DNA of 64,000 bases, taken from assembly GCF_949987515.2 (NCBI RefSeq), contig NC_082699.1, positions 79,403,458 to 79,467,457 of the forward strand, written 5' to 3'. Shown here one piece after another: positions 52,201-55,400 of this stretch. Below the pieces are notes generated by a model. That model was not told the origin of the DNA. It did no database searches and was given only the letters and a program-made list of their open reading frames with translations. A program made the translations under genes and the position numbers. Within the stretch, counting starts at the first letter, position 1. Each line of letters opens with the position of its first letter. This DNA comes from Delphinus delphis. Lineage: Eukaryota > Chordata > Mammalia > Artiodactyla > Delphinidae.

Positions 52201-54874
52201 GAGCTGAGGAACCTGCCGCTTACAGGACAGAGGCCAAGGCCATGGCCAAGGCCAGGTGGCCCCAGAACCTCTCTGGGACCTGCTGACCATACACAGGCAG
52301 CCCCAGCTCTGATGGAGCTGAAGGAGGAGGGTGGGAGGGCATCAGACTGGCCTCCGGCCCTGGAGACAAGCCCTTCCTGCTGCCTCGACAAGCTGAGCCT
52401 GGCGTGTACGGCCGACGGCAGGCTGGGCAGCTGGAGGGTGGCAACTGCTGAGAAGGCAGCCTCACCAGGGCACAGGTGGCCTTGAGCATAGGAAGCCCAG
52501 GCCACTGGCAGCCCAACCCACGCTTCCCAGGGCGTCCTGGCCGCTTGGCCCTGCTGCCCCGCAGACCACGTCCAGAGGCCAGGCCCTCAGGGTCCAGGGC
52601 TCTGGGTTCAAGGAGCCTCCCAGGTGCGTGGCGACGGGTCAGGCAGGCCTGCAGAGAGGCAGGCGGGCGGAGGGAGGCCTCACCGAGCACAGCCCACACA
52701 TGCCCTCAGTGCACACGTGGCCATCCTGGCGTGGGCTCGGCTGCACCTCCATGCCCAGGGAGGGCACTGGGGCCTGGTGCAGCTGGGAATCTGCCTCAGA
52801 GCGCCCAGACACCAAGCACAGGCCAGGGCCGCGGGGCCTGAGCCATCGGGCACTCGGCACGGCCCTTGGCGGGGCTACACACAGCCATCTAGGGGCACGC
52901 CCTCCCCATAAGGCCCGGTACCACCTTCGCTGGGAGCTTGAGGCAAGCAGTGGCCGGGCGGGGCTGGCAGCTGGGCTGGGCCTGTCCTGATGGCCCATCC
53001 TATCCACCTGACCCGAGTGCGGACCTCACACACCTGTCCATGAGGCAGCCCCCACCTGTCTCCAGAACTGAGGGGAAGGCACACCCCCCGCCCTGCTGCT
53101 GACCGGGCTGTTCTCGGCCTGATGGGCTCAACACTCCGGCTGAAAGTAGGAGGCGGCTGCTGCCTCGGGGGCGCCCCCAGCCACCGCCCTCCTCAGGGGC
53201 CCTCGACCCCTGAGCCTGGCACCTATTTCTGCTCAGTGGCCACATCAGGGCCTGGCACACTCAACACTGGGCCAGCTGGACCCACACCTGGGCTTCCGTG
53301 GCACTCAGAGGCCAGGAAGGAGAGGCCCGCTGGTGCCTCCCTGACGAAGGTCACCCCCGGTCCCCAGCCAGGCCCCCTGGGAGAGGCGGGGCCAGGCCAG
53401 GGCTGCCAACGCGGGCAGGAAGGCCGACTGCAGGAGGGGGAGAGAGGAGCAAGAATCAATAAATCTGAACCTCATTCACGAAGATCTGGGGCTCTTATTA
53501 AGTAAATTAATTTAAGTTAATTTAGCTCGATCATGACTCCCAATCACAGTGATTTAGTGAGGGGGAAATTGCATTAGGAAAGGCCATGCTCACCAGATAG
53601 GAGAATGGAAGAAAATTAGACCCACTTAGCACCGTGAATTAATATGGAAATAGAAGGTGTAAATTTAACCTTATCGAGAGAGTGAAAATTATCTTCATAA
53701 ATTTGTAGAAATAGCCCCCAAGATGCTTATAAATCTATTTAAAACAAAAATACTACAAAAAGTGCAGTAAAATTAATTTAAAATATACTTCCAGCTACTG
53801 CCTCCAGAAAAGTCGGTAGCAGGGCCAAGTTTCGTGTGGCCTGGTGGGAAGGGAGGAGGGCAGTGGCCACCGCTGACCTCCGGGCACACCTACCATGGGC
53901 CAGTAGGCCAGCACCTCCTCTCCCATGTCCAGAGAGTGGGGGGCCCGTGGGGGGCTGGCAGGATGGCCCCTGCCCAGGACTATAGCTGCTCTGCCCCGTG
54001 GCCCAGCCCTTTGGGGCACAATGGCCCCCTGGCCCCAAGGCCTGAGGCCATGTGCTCTGGAGTGCCCAGCACAGCCAGCTGGAAGCCCACACTGGGCCAA
54101 GGGGCTCCCACACCGCTCCCCAGAAGGACAGAGGGAGGCGACCTGCCACTGCCTGATTCCAACCCACCGAGGCTGTCACCCCTTCCCCTGCCTCATTGAA
54201 GGAAGGAGCCGCACCCCAACCTCTGCAGCCCTCCTGCTTCTGGGCCCAGGGGACCCAGAAAAGAAGAGGGAGCCGACCGCACCACACATGCCCTCCAGCA
54301 GAAGCAGCCTGGAGCGAGGCCACAGCGCTCAGCGTGCAGGCCAGACCCTGGTGTGGGCGGCCGGAGAGGCACACAGCCTCACCCCACCCCCGTAACAACC
54401 AGTACAGCGATAATGAGATGGCCCAGCCTCTCTCACCAGAAGCTTCTCCCTGAGGGACACCCAGGCGGTGCGGCTGCTCCCAGACCACCACCCCACCCCC
54501 CGCCCCAAGCTGGCAGCTGGCTGCTGGCGGACGGGGAGCGTGCGTGTCTGCGTGAGCGCACGGCACACACAGGCCGGCCACACGTCTCGTGCAGAAATTG
54601 CTAGACAGAAAAATTAGCCCATTCCCCAGCCAACAACTGTAGACCAAGCACTTCTGGGGGTGTGCTCGGTCCTGAGGCCCCGCCCTGCACTTTGGAGCCC
54701 AGCAGCCACAGGCCTCCTACCTGGACAGGGAGAGCCGCAGTGCCCGCCAGGAGGGCGGGGCCAGGGGCCCGGGGGCGGGGCTGAGAGGTGAGGCCTGGGT
54801 CTTCTTGACGATGCGGTAGCGAGTCTTGATCACTTTGCTGGTGGGAGGGGTCCGCTGGCCGTGCAGGCTGGAGG
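3835..54874 (-). CDS. ZC3H3: ZC3H3, 3' half of gene (nine exons, partial)
   Basis: Nine exons joined on the minus strand (54874-54721, 30056-29869, 24392-24350, 24275-24114, 24031-23962, 22097-21966, 7145-6961, 6373-5985, 4284-4253) give about 451 uninterrupted residues ending at TGA 4253-4255. The protein matches the C-terminal half of mammalian ZC3H3, including five CCCH zinc fingers and the C-terminus LHIKPRL. In animals ZC3H3/Smicl is a nuclear factor that associates with CPSF and Smads, is needed for poly(A) mRNA export, and links RBM26/27 to nuclear RNA decay; that is family knowledge. All splice sites are GT-AG and every junction keeps frame, so I see no sign of a pseudogene. The human protein is about 950 residues, so roughly the first half lies beyond the right edge. 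The identification is firm; the total exon number is from memory of the human gene (about 12). Confidence 0.97.
3852..3857 (-). terminator. ZC3H3: Poly(A) signal AATAAA of ZC3H3
   Basis: TTTATT on the plus strand is a canonical AATAAA on the minus strand, 395 bases after the stop codon. A GU-rich stretch (TGTCCTGTGTCCTCGTGG) follows on the minus strand as a likely downstream element. Confidence 0.85.
4253..4284 (-). CDS. ZC3H3: ZC3H3 terminal coding exon (C-terminus and stop)
   Basis: After acceptor CTCGGAACAG at 4285-4287, the minus strand reads GGAAATCGCTGCACATC and on to TGA at 4255-4253. Joined to the previous exon this gives [13 protein letters not shown] and stop, the expected C-terminus of ZC3H3. 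Only ten residues are encoded here; the rest of the exon is 3'UTR. The exon is too short to be found as an open reading frame and was located from the conserved C-terminal peptide. Confidence 0.95.
4285..5984 (-). other. ZC3H3: ZC3H3 last intron
   Basis: A 1.7 kb intron. The first 1.1 kb on the plus strand is GC-rich with nothing recognisable except an A15 run at 5232-5246. The part at 5430-5760 is an AT-rich island listed separately. Confidence 0.85.
5430..5760. promoter_or_regulatory. AT-rich island A, candidate conserved non-coding element
   Basis: An abrupt drop in GC inside the last ZC3H3 intron, with no repeat match that I can see. It contains a forkhead-type TGTTTAC (5570-5576), CCATAAAA (5595-5602) typical of CDX/posterior HOX sites, and a homeodomain palindrome TAATTA (5741-5746), together with surviving CpGs. 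Regulatory function is inferred from composition only. Confidence 0.45.
5985..6373 (-). CDS. ZC3H3: ZC3H3 exon, Ser/Pro-rich region and [13 protein letters not shown] motif
   Basis: This 389 bp exon, from acceptor TTTCCCGCAG/GAAGTCC to donor GACTCAG/GTAGG, encodes 129 residues. The middle is low complexity: long runs of Ser and Pro encoded by TCC and CCC codons, so the plus strand reads as a GGA/GGG polypurine tract at about 6150-6260. The end is well conserved: [16 protein letters not shown] and then SPTKDS. The Ser/Pro part is probably disordered; its length varies between mammals as I recall. Confidence 0.96.
6150..6260. repeat. Polypurine (GGA/GGG)n tract within coding exon
   Basis: The plus strand is nearly all G and A. 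It is the complement of Ser/Pro codons in the ZC3H3 C-terminal region, so it is coding low complexity and not an independent element. Confidence 0.85.
6374..6960 (-). other. ZC3H3: ZC3H3 intron between the exons at 6373 and 6961
   Basis: A 587 bp GC-rich intron. No repeat or recognisable element seen. Confidence 0.85.
6961..7145 (-). CDS. ZC3H3: ZC3H3 exon, end of finger 4 and finger 5
   Basis: This 185 bp exon follows acceptor TCCCCGCAG/TGCAAG and ends at GGCCCAG/GTGACGG. It opens with CKKKH, completing finger 4, and then gives finger 5 ([23 protein letters not shown]8-C-X5-C-X3-H). The rest is a basic, Ser/Pro-containing linker ([11 protein letters not shown] and onward). It ends with two bases of an Arg codon. 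Confidence 0.97.
8290..8317. repeat. (CTCC)n simple repeat
   Basis: About seven tetranucleotide units, CCCT/CTCC. Confidence 0.9.
8823..8866. repeat. 24 bp tandem duplication
   Basis: CTGAACTAGCTCCCAAGAAC occurs at 8823-8842 and again at 8847-8866, a direct repeat of period 24. A further partial GAACTAGCT precedes it. Confidence 0.85.
9381..9723 (+). mobile_element. CHR-type SINE (long form)
   Basis: Starts GGGACTTCCCTGGTGGTGCAG, has the box-B-like GGGTTCGAGCCC, then the long body with repeated CACAACTACTGA modules, and ends CAGCCAAAAATAAATT plus poly(A). It sits inside the old L1. A clear target duplication was not found. Confidence 0.92.
10063..10271 (+). mobile_element. CHR-type SINE (short form, young)
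   Basis: Starts GGGCTTCCCTGGTGGCACAG, continues through GGGTTCGTGCCCCGGTCCGG and GTGAGCCATGGCCGCTGAGC, and ends GAGGCCCGCGTACC plus A19. It is inserted in the old L1. The low divergence from its siblings at 12980, 15784 and 49992 suggests recent, cetacean-lineage activity. Confidence 0.93.
10418..10846 (+). pseudogene. L1 ORF2 fragment, reverse transcriptase domain
   Basis: A 142-codon open stretch of L1 ORF2 containing the RT catalytic motif FADD (in [11 protein letters not shown]) and the preceding conserved [15 protein letters not shown]. It closes with a stop at 10844-10846; frameshifts separate it from the downstream ORF2 part. It cannot encode a working enzyme because the endonuclease and N-terminal RT regions are missing. 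Confidence 0.93.
11417..12376 (+). pseudogene. L1 ORF2 fragment, C-terminal region
   Basis: A 319-codon open stretch, the C-terminal third of L1 ORF2. It includes the Cys-rich motif C-X3-C-X7-H-X4-C ([18 protein letters not shown]) and the typical end near [13 protein letters not shown]. Its openness shows this copy is comparatively young. It is a truncated retrotransposon product and not a host gene. Confidence 0.93.
12479..12518 (+). repeat. G-rich tract of L1 3'UTR
   Basis: GGGGGGAAGTGGCGGGGGTGG and following GGT units, in the L1 3'UTR just after ORF2. G-rich, potentially quadruplex-forming 3'UTR tracts are a known property of mammalian L1s. Confidence 0.8.
12636..13260 (+). mobile_element. 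Degraded L1-derived sequence flanking a SINE
   Basis: Around 12960-12979 and 13182-13210 the sequence AAAATTAAGAGCTTTTGTTCG recalls L1 ORF2. The intervening 12640-12950 part is too diverged to place. Probably the continuation of the old L1 cut by the element at 10388. Confidence 0.4.
12980..13181 (+). mobile_element. CHR-type SINE (short form, young)
   Basis: A complete short-form copy ending GCGTACCGC plus poly(A). It is bounded by a perfect 17 bp target duplication AAAATTAAGAGCTTTTG at 12963-12979 and 13182-13198. Confidence 0.95.
13304..13656 (+). mobile_element. CHR-type SINE (long form)
   Basis: Head GGGTCTTCCTGGTGACGCCG, box-B-like GGGTTTGAGCCC, long body with CACAACTACTGA modules, and tail CAGCCAAAAATAAATAAATA. 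More diverged than the short-form copies. Confidence 0.92.
13680..13795 (+). mobile_element. Old L1 3' end fragment
   Basis: GGGTGAAGGGTGCGCGGACC, then CTGCAACTTTTCGGTAAGTC, recalls the 3' end of old mammalian L1 families. Short and diverged. Confidence 0.5.
13796..14859. other. Intronic stretch without recognised element
   Basis: Moderate GC. No exon, SINE or clear L1 match seen. It may hold fragments too old to recognise by eye. Confidence 0.5.
15551..15618. repeat. (GGAA)n/(GGGA)n polypurine microsatellite
   Basis: An expanded AAGG/GGGA array inside the L1 ORF2 fragment, where the parent element has a short Lys/Glu-coding purine stretch. Confidence 0.9.
15784..15991 (+). mobile_element. 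CHR-type SINE (short form)
   Basis: Short-form copy with target duplication AAAAATCAA(C/T)TGCA at 15770-15783 and 15992-16005. It is inserted in the old L1. Confidence 0.94.
16094..16431 (-). mobile_element. CHR-type SINE (long form), minus orientation
   Basis: Reversed long-form copy with the tail at the left and CACCAGGGAAGCCC at the right. Perfect 11 bp target duplication AACACTCAGGA at 16083-16093 and 16432-16442. Confidence 0.94.
16937..17160 (+). mobile_element. CHR-type SINE (older variant)
   Basis: Head CTTCCCTGGTGGCGCAGTGG but a different middle (GATAAGACTCCGTGCTCC, then repeated CACAACTAAGGAGC) and tail AACCAAATAAATAAATA. The flanks AACAAGCAGTGCTGGG (16921-16936) and AAAAAGTGGTGCTGGG (17161-17176) are an imperfect target duplication of L1 sequence. 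Confidence 0.88.
17587..17717 (+). mobile_element. CHR-type SINE (130 bp truncated-body variant)
   Basis: GGGACTTCCCTGGTGGTCCAG to GCACAGCCC plus A21. It has the same head as the other copies but goes straight to poly(A) after the ATCCCACGTGCCACGGGG segment. Similar to the copy at 40422. Confidence 0.88.
18540..19145 (+). mobile_element. Old GC-shifted L1 3' end
   Basis: Ends with GTGGTGATGGCTGCACAACTTC, TACTGAATCGTACACCTGCCC and CAATAAAGCTGGCGTTAAAAA, matching the general form of old L1 3' ends. The middle (18650-18900) is unusually GC- and CpG-rich for an L1. Confidence 0.65.
19323..19682 (-). mobile_element. CHR-type SINE (long form), minus orientation
   Basis: Reversed copy with GTAT/TTAC/TTAT tail repeats at the left and CCACCAGGGAAGCCCC at the right. 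Target duplication CTGCACTAA(T/C)GT at 19311-19322 and 19683-19694. Confidence 0.94.
19695..19825 (+). mobile_element. MIR element
   Basis: CGTTATCCCAATTTTACAG, then GAAACCGAGGCCCAGAGGG and ACTTGTGCAGGGCCAC, is the recognisable core of the mammalian-wide MIR SINE, present here as an ancient copy. Confidence 0.75.
20925..21310. promoter_or_regulatory. AT-rich island B, candidate conserved non-coding element
   Basis: Non-repetitive segment between GC-rich blocks, with CCTAAATTATTCAC, GGTTAACAATTCC, CTATATTATTTAG, CCTATAATTACAAG and GATATTTTCATTTAAATGG. It holds the half-MARE-like GACTCAGCA (21073-21081) and several intact CpGs. No repeat signature. Function inferred. Confidence 0.45.
21966..22097 (-). 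CDS. ZC3H3: ZC3H3 exon, CCCH finger 3 and most of finger 4
   Basis: This 132 bp exon is exactly 44 codons, phase 0 at both ends, after acceptor CCCCCCAG/ATGCC and before donor GCGAAG/GTGAGG. It encodes finger 3 ([19 protein letters not shown]) and the start of finger 4 ([15 protein letters not shown]). The last Cys and the His of finger 4 are in the next exon, 14.8 kb away. Skipping it would keep the frame while deleting finger 3 and most of finger 4, so an in-frame isoform is conceivable but not shown. Confidence 0.97.
22098..23961 (-). other. ZC3H3: ZC3H3 intron between fingers 2 and 3
   Basis: A 1.9 kb intron. 22098-23220 is GC-rich with only a faint MIR-like CAGATGAGGATACTGAGAC near 22353. 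23225-23700 is an AT-rich island listed separately. The rest is GC-rich. Confidence 0.85.
23225..23700. promoter_or_regulatory. AT-rich island C, candidate conserved non-coding element
   Basis: Non-repetitive, with TTTTTAATTGTCTTTTAAC, CAAATTAGCGCTAATAAAAA (containing the palindrome TTAGCGCTAA), CAATTAACCTTGTTTGC and ATAACAATAACATTAATTC. SOX-like ACAAT and homeodomain-like sites are dense. It lies only about 260 bp from the finger-2 exon, so a splicing role is also possible. Confidence 0.45.
23962..24031 (-). CDS. ZC3H3: ZC3H3 exon, CCCH finger 2
   Basis: This 70 bp exon runs from acceptor TTTGCCTAG/GTTTG to donor GAGAAG/GTGAG on the minus strand. It completes finger 2 ([17 protein letters not shown]; spacing C-X7-C-X6-C-X3-H with the first Cys in the previous exon) and the linker HVSKEK. 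It ends in phase 0. The upstream intron is 82 bp. Confidence 0.97.
24032..24113 (-). other. ZC3H3: ZC3H3 82 bp intron
   Basis: From GTGCGC to CCTAG, 82 bp, GC-rich with G runs on the minus strand (GGGTGGGGTGGGGG). Near the minimum size for mammalian introns. Confidence 0.93.
24114..24275 (-). CDS. ZC3H3: ZC3H3 exon, basic region and CCCH finger 1
   Basis: This 162 bp exon encodes an Arg-rich stretch ([13 protein letters not shown]), a plausible nuclear localisation or RNA-contact region, followed by finger 1. Finger 1 has the spacing C-X8-C-X5-C-X3-H ([10 protein letters not shown], then CNRGEHC, then PYIH). The exon continues with DPEKVAVCT, which supplies the first Cys of finger 2. It is bounded by acceptor CCCCAG/CCGGG and donor CACCAG/GTGCGC. 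The introns on both sides are under 85 bp. Confidence 0.97.
24276..24349 (-). other. ZC3H3: ZC3H3 74 bp intron
   Basis: From GTACGT to CCCCAG, 74 bp, with G runs (GGGGTTGGGGGCGGGGG) on the minus strand. G-run-rich ultra-short introns are a known mammalian class in which the G runs act as splicing enhancers. Confidence 0.93.
24350..24392 (-). CDS. ZC3H3: ZC3H3 43 bp exon ([14 protein letters not shown])
   Basis: A very small exon between acceptor CTCCACCACAG/GCCGC and donor TGGCCAG/GTACGT on the minus strand. It encodes [14 protein letters not shown], matching the same segment of the mammalian protein, and carries split codons at both ends. It is followed by an intron of only 74 bp. Skipping it would shift the frame, since 43 is not a multiple of three, and would remove the downstream fingers. 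Confidence 0.94.
24680..25035 (-). mobile_element. CHR-type SINE (long form), minus orientation
   Basis: Left end (TTAA)n tail, TTTTTGGCTGCGTTGGGTC, GGCTTTCTCTAGTTGCGGCG; right end AACACCCGGGAAGTCC. The flanks GCCAGTGGTCTT and GCCCGTAGTCTT are an imperfect target duplication. Confidence 0.92.
26135..26290 (-). mobile_element. MIR-like fragment, minus orientation
   Basis: GCCTCTGAGCCTCGGTCTCC followed by TCAAGTTAAAAAAGG resembles the reversed MIR core (GGGCCTCAGTTTCCTCATCTG and on). Diverged. Confidence 0.5.
26659..26681 (+). repeat. Poly(G) run of 23
   Basis: Twenty-three consecutive G followed by GCGGGTGGGCAGGGGGGG. Such a run can form G-quadruplex structures and is also a place where sequencing is unreliable. 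Confidence 0.9.
27595..27665. promoter_or_regulatory. AT-rich island D (small)
   Basis: AGTAGAAAATTTATTTC, TTTAATTATCATTCACC: a short AT-rich block with a homeodomain-like TAATTA in GC-rich surroundings. Too short to judge. Confidence 0.25.
28880..28975. repeat. Unassigned dispersed repeat, copy 1
   Basis: Shares CAGATCTACCCGCCTTGCC and CTCAGGGCATC with 31551-31645, and about 70 bases later both have ACCAAGGCC. The family was not recognised. Confidence 0.5.
29310..29530. promoter_or_regulatory. AT-rich island E, candidate element
   Basis: AAACCAAACTATTTTTCTAG, TTAATGTGCACAATAAGC and GCCAAAGCAATTAGGC in a GC-rich intron, about 340 bp from the exon at 29869. No repeat seen. Confidence 0.35.
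29869..30056 (-). CDS. ZC3H3: ZC3H3 exon, [19 protein letters not shown] motif
   Basis: This 188 bp exon runs from acceptor CCTTGCAG/GTCC to donor CGCGCAG/GTGAGG on the minus strand. It encodes a conserved block with [19 protein letters not shown] followed by [13 protein letters not shown], which is diagnostic for ZC3H3. The first base completes the Arg codon split with the exon at 54721. The exon ends with the first base of a Gly codon. It stands alone between a 24.7 kb upstream intron and a 5.5 kb downstream intron. Confidence 0.96.
30780..30850. promoter_or_regulatory. AT-rich island F (small)
   Basis: GGAATCTGTTTATGCAACTTG, then AGCTTAATTCC and CTGCTAATCAC. It combines a forkhead-like TGTTTAT, a C/EBP-like TTATGCAA and TAAT sites within 70 bp. 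Confidence 0.35.
31245..31350 (-). mobile_element. MIR-like fragment, minus orientation
   Basis: CCCCCATCTCTCCATCTGCG followed by AGTTGGGGGTCATTCTCACC resembles the reversed MIR core. Diverged. Confidence 0.45.
31551..31645. repeat. Unassigned dispersed repeat, copy 2
   Basis: 31558-31587 matches 28891-28919 in 29 of 30 positions with one single-base gap; the similarity extends patchily for about 100 bp. Same orientation as copy 1, 2.7 kb away. Confidence 0.5.
32595..32715. promoter_or_regulatory. AT-rich island G (small)
   Basis: CCGTTAATCGCTGCC, GCGATTTGCTCTTACTGC, CAATGTTGATTATTCTTATGG: non-repetitive, CpG-retaining. Confidence 0.35.
33205..33690. promoter_or_regulatory. AT-rich island H, candidate conserved non-coding element
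   Basis: About 480 bp of lower GC without repeats, including CTTTCATTGCCGTGG, GGGATAAAATTAATGAG, GAAATTTCATTAAGG, AATCCATTTGAAATAC and GCCAGCCAATTTACTCCG. One of the longer islands. Function inferred. Confidence 0.45.
36024..36042. repeat. (CGGA)n simple repeat
   Basis: Five tetranucleotide units, ACGG/CGGA. Confidence 0.85.
36535..36740. promoter_or_regulatory. AT-rich island I, candidate conserved non-coding element
   Basis: TTCAATTGGTATTTCGATC, AATGCATGCATTACAAGC, CCATAAAATGACAC (CDX/HOX-like CCATAAAA at 36641-36648), then CAGCTGAAGC and GTTATTATTGGGCC. Compact, no repeat, sharply bounded by GC-rich DNA on both sides. Confidence 0.5.
38680..39310 (+). mobile_element. Old L1 ORF2 fragment
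   Basis: Degraded L1: GCTTCTAGAAGAAAGCGTGAC, CATAATATATAAAGAACAC and TGGGCAAAAGACTCCATAGG fit the ORF2 C-terminal region. Later parts (AACCCAGACGTCCATCGAG) also fit. Many indels. Confidence 0.7.
39325..39660 (-). repeat. Ancient dispersed mammalian repeat (LTR-like, family unassigned)
   Basis: CAGTTCTGGAGGCCGGAAGCC, CAGATTAGGGCCCCACCC and CGTCTCCAAATATAGCC are hallmarks of a common mammalian repeat. It reads as the reverse complement of the type at 49480. I cannot assign the family with certainty; a MaLR/MER-type LTR is my best guess. Confidence 0.55.
39661..40421 (+). mobile_element. Old L1 fragments (3' end, then ORF2-like)
   Basis: 39700-39780 (CTATATGAATCCACTGGTATG, GGGACCTATGGGTGG) resembles L1 3' sequence. 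40000-40400 resembles ORF2 (AACTCATGTAATCTTGGG, TAAACAGACTGACAG-like and AAGTAAAAAGTTTGTTAA). Degraded; order suggests two pieces. Confidence 0.55.
40422..40538 (+). mobile_element. CHR-type SINE (short truncated-body variant)
   Basis: GAGTTCCCTGGTGGTCTAGC to GGTGTGGGGG plus poly(A). Target duplication AAAACTGAAAT(T/G)AAAA at 40406-40421 and 40539-40554, inside L1-derived sequence. Confidence 0.92.
41232..41470. promoter_or_regulatory. AT-rich island J, candidate conserved non-coding element
   Basis: GCCATAATTCATGC, GCTTTATGGCC (CDX/HOX-like TTTATG 41263-41268), CTTCTTAATTCGGC, CTATTAATGTAGTTAATGC, GCCAATTAAGTGCTGACTTG (41412 onward, an NKX-like AAGTG next to ATTA). CpGs are retained. No repeat signature. 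One of the most convincing islands. Confidence 0.5.
42412..42500. promoter_or_regulatory. AT-rich island K (small)
   Basis: GAGTTAAATACGGTATTG, ATTATTTGAACGATGC, CTTTACTACCGCC. Short, CpG-retaining, non-repetitive. Confidence 0.35.
43723..43762. repeat. 15 bp tandem repeat, 2.5 copies
   Basis: GGGCCAGCGAGCTCC at 43723-43737 and 43738-43752, followed by a partial third copy. Confidence 0.9.
44865..45310. promoter_or_regulatory. AT-rich island L, candidate conserved non-coding element
   Basis: A long AT-rich block: CCAAATTAAGAGTTGC, GCATAATTTCAGAGG, AATATTTTATATAATCGC, GAATCAATATTTACTGC, GAATAGTAATAAGTCAC. It carries two similar CATAAAATAAAA modules (45198 and 45290). No SINE or L1 match recognised. 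Confidence 0.45.
45533..45865 (-). mobile_element. CHR-type SINE (long form), minus orientation
   Basis: Reversed copy with AATAAATAAATTTATTTATT tail at the left and the head (CCCCTGAGGGAAGTC) at the right. Perfect 20 bp target duplication CTTCCTGCTCTGATTTCTTT at 45513-45532 and 45866-45885, the longest in the window. Confidence 0.95.
46400..46565 (+). mobile_element. Old L1 ORF2 fragment
   Basis: ACCAGCAATTAAAAACGGGC, AAGATGTGAGCAC and CAGGGAAATGCAAATTAAACC fit the L1 ORF2 C-terminal region. Diverged. Confidence 0.65.
46797..46813. repeat. (GCA)n short repeat
   Basis: Five to six CAG/GCA units in non-coding sequence. Confidence 0.85.
47150..47660 (+). mobile_element. Old L1 3' end
   Basis: Ends with TGCAACTTTTCTGTAAGTTC and GAAGTATGTGAAATAAAGTT, a typical old L1 3' end. 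The upstream part is degraded and the left boundary uncertain. Confidence 0.6.
49480..49835 (+). repeat. Ancient dispersed mammalian repeat (LTR-like, family unassigned)
   Basis: TATGTTGAAGCCCTAAACCC, GGAGGTGGGGCCTTTGGGAG, GATGGGATTAGTGTCCTC, GCAGCCTCCAGACTGTGAGG and TTCGTTACGGCAGCCCGAGC occur in the expected order for a common mammalian LTR-like repeat. No coding potential is present. Related in reverse to the copy at 39325. Confidence 0.65.
49992..50198 (+). mobile_element. CHR-type SINE (short form, internal deletion)
   Basis: Head GGGCTTCCCTGGTGGCGCAG, body CCATGGCCGCTGAGTCTGCG, end GCGTACCGC plus poly(A). Compared with its siblings it lacks about a dozen bases around the box-B region (the GGGACACGGGTTCG segment is reduced to GGGTTC), so it probably lost promoter function. 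Confidence 0.93.
50285..50545. promoter_or_regulatory. AT-rich island M, candidate conserved non-coding element
   Basis: GCTTAAGCACAGGGGC, GTTTATTCTGCACTTTCATG, CAAATGAATTTGGAAAG, GATAAAAGTCGCATTTCAGC, GATTAATGAACTTGTTGG. Non-repetitive, sharply followed by GC-rich DNA. Confidence 0.45.
53445..53800. promoter_or_regulatory. AT-rich island N, candidate conserved non-coding element
   Basis: One of the lowest-GC non-repeat segments here: AAGTAAATTAATTTAAG, TTAATTTAGCTCGATCATG, CCAATCACAGTGATTTAGTG, GTGAATTAATATGG, CCTTATCGAGAGAG. It lies about 0.9 kb downstream, in gene orientation, of the exon at 54721. No SINE head or poly(A) boundary. Confidence 0.5.
54721..54874 (-). CDS. ZC3H3: ZC3H3 exon, pre-finger region (most upstream exon in window)
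   Basis: This 154 bp exon follows an acceptor reading TTTCCCTGCAG on the minus strand and ends at CTGTCCAG/GTAGGAGG. It starts with two bases completing a split codon and ends with two bases of an Arg codon. It encodes the basic stretch around [15 protein letters not shown], then a Pro-rich segment and [11 protein letters not shown]. This is the conserved motif region upstream of the fingers in ZC3H3; its own biochemical role is not established to my knowledge. The preceding exon is not in the window, so at least 9.1 kb of intron lies upstream. Confidence 0.93.
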
Positions 54875-55154
54875 CTGCAGGGAAACCCAGACACGGGTGG
54901 TCAGTGGAGGTCGGTGGGGCCTCCCATCACCCCCTGATCCAACCCCCCGCCCACTCCCAGAGAGCTCAGCAGCCCCGGGCTGCCAGAGCCGGAGGCGGCC
55001 AGCACGGCCTCCAGGAGAGCAAGCGGGGCGGGTGCGGCCAGCTGCAGCAGCTGGCGTGGCAGGCCGGTGCTCCCCGTGGGCAGTGAGGAGGGGCCCACGG
55101 TCGGGTCCGCGAGGCTGCGGGCGTGAAGCGCTCACCGCCCTCTCTGGGAACCCT

Positions 55155-55400
55155 CACCGGGTGTCCATGTAGATTTATGTACTTAATCACTTCTGTTTTC
55201 AGAACATTTTGCAGGGTGATGTACACCACAGCTTTATTTCTTGCTGAATGGTTCATGCAATTAACAGGGATCTGTTTTGCCCCAGTTCCCTTCCACTTGA
55301 TAGCCAGCAATTTCCCCATAGCTATGAGGAACGCATCTAATTGCCCGGCTTTCATAATATACAGCTCTAACTGCCCAGATAATTAAAGCTAACGCAGCAT
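55155..55400. promoter_or_regulatory. AT-rich island O, candidate conserved non-coding element
   Basis: TGTACTTAATCACTTCTG, CTTTATTTCTTGCTGAATGG, CATGCAATTAACAGGG, CATCTAATTGCCCGGC, CAGATAATTAAAGCTAACGC. Repeated TAATTG/ATTAA homeodomain-like sites in 245 bp. It starts about 280 bp upstream of the exon at 54721. Confidence 0.5.

Larger units (their letters stand above)
30057..54720 (-). other. ZC3H3: ZC3H3 24.7 kb intron
   Basis: The longest complete intron in the window. It is mostly GC-rich with no recognisable exon. It contains AT-rich islands (listed), MIR and old L1 fragments, three SINEs, and two relatives of one dispersed repeat (39330, 49480). GC-rich stretches 30850-32590, 33860-36530, 36740-38680, 42500-44860, 48000-49470, 50550-53440 and 53800-54720 hold nothing further that I can name. 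Confidence 0.85.

Noticed and set aside
53778..54647. 289-codon minus-strand open frame next to the ZC3H3 exon
   Set aside because: Different frame from the exon, no homology, and it ends in the AT-rich island. Not part of ZC3H3.
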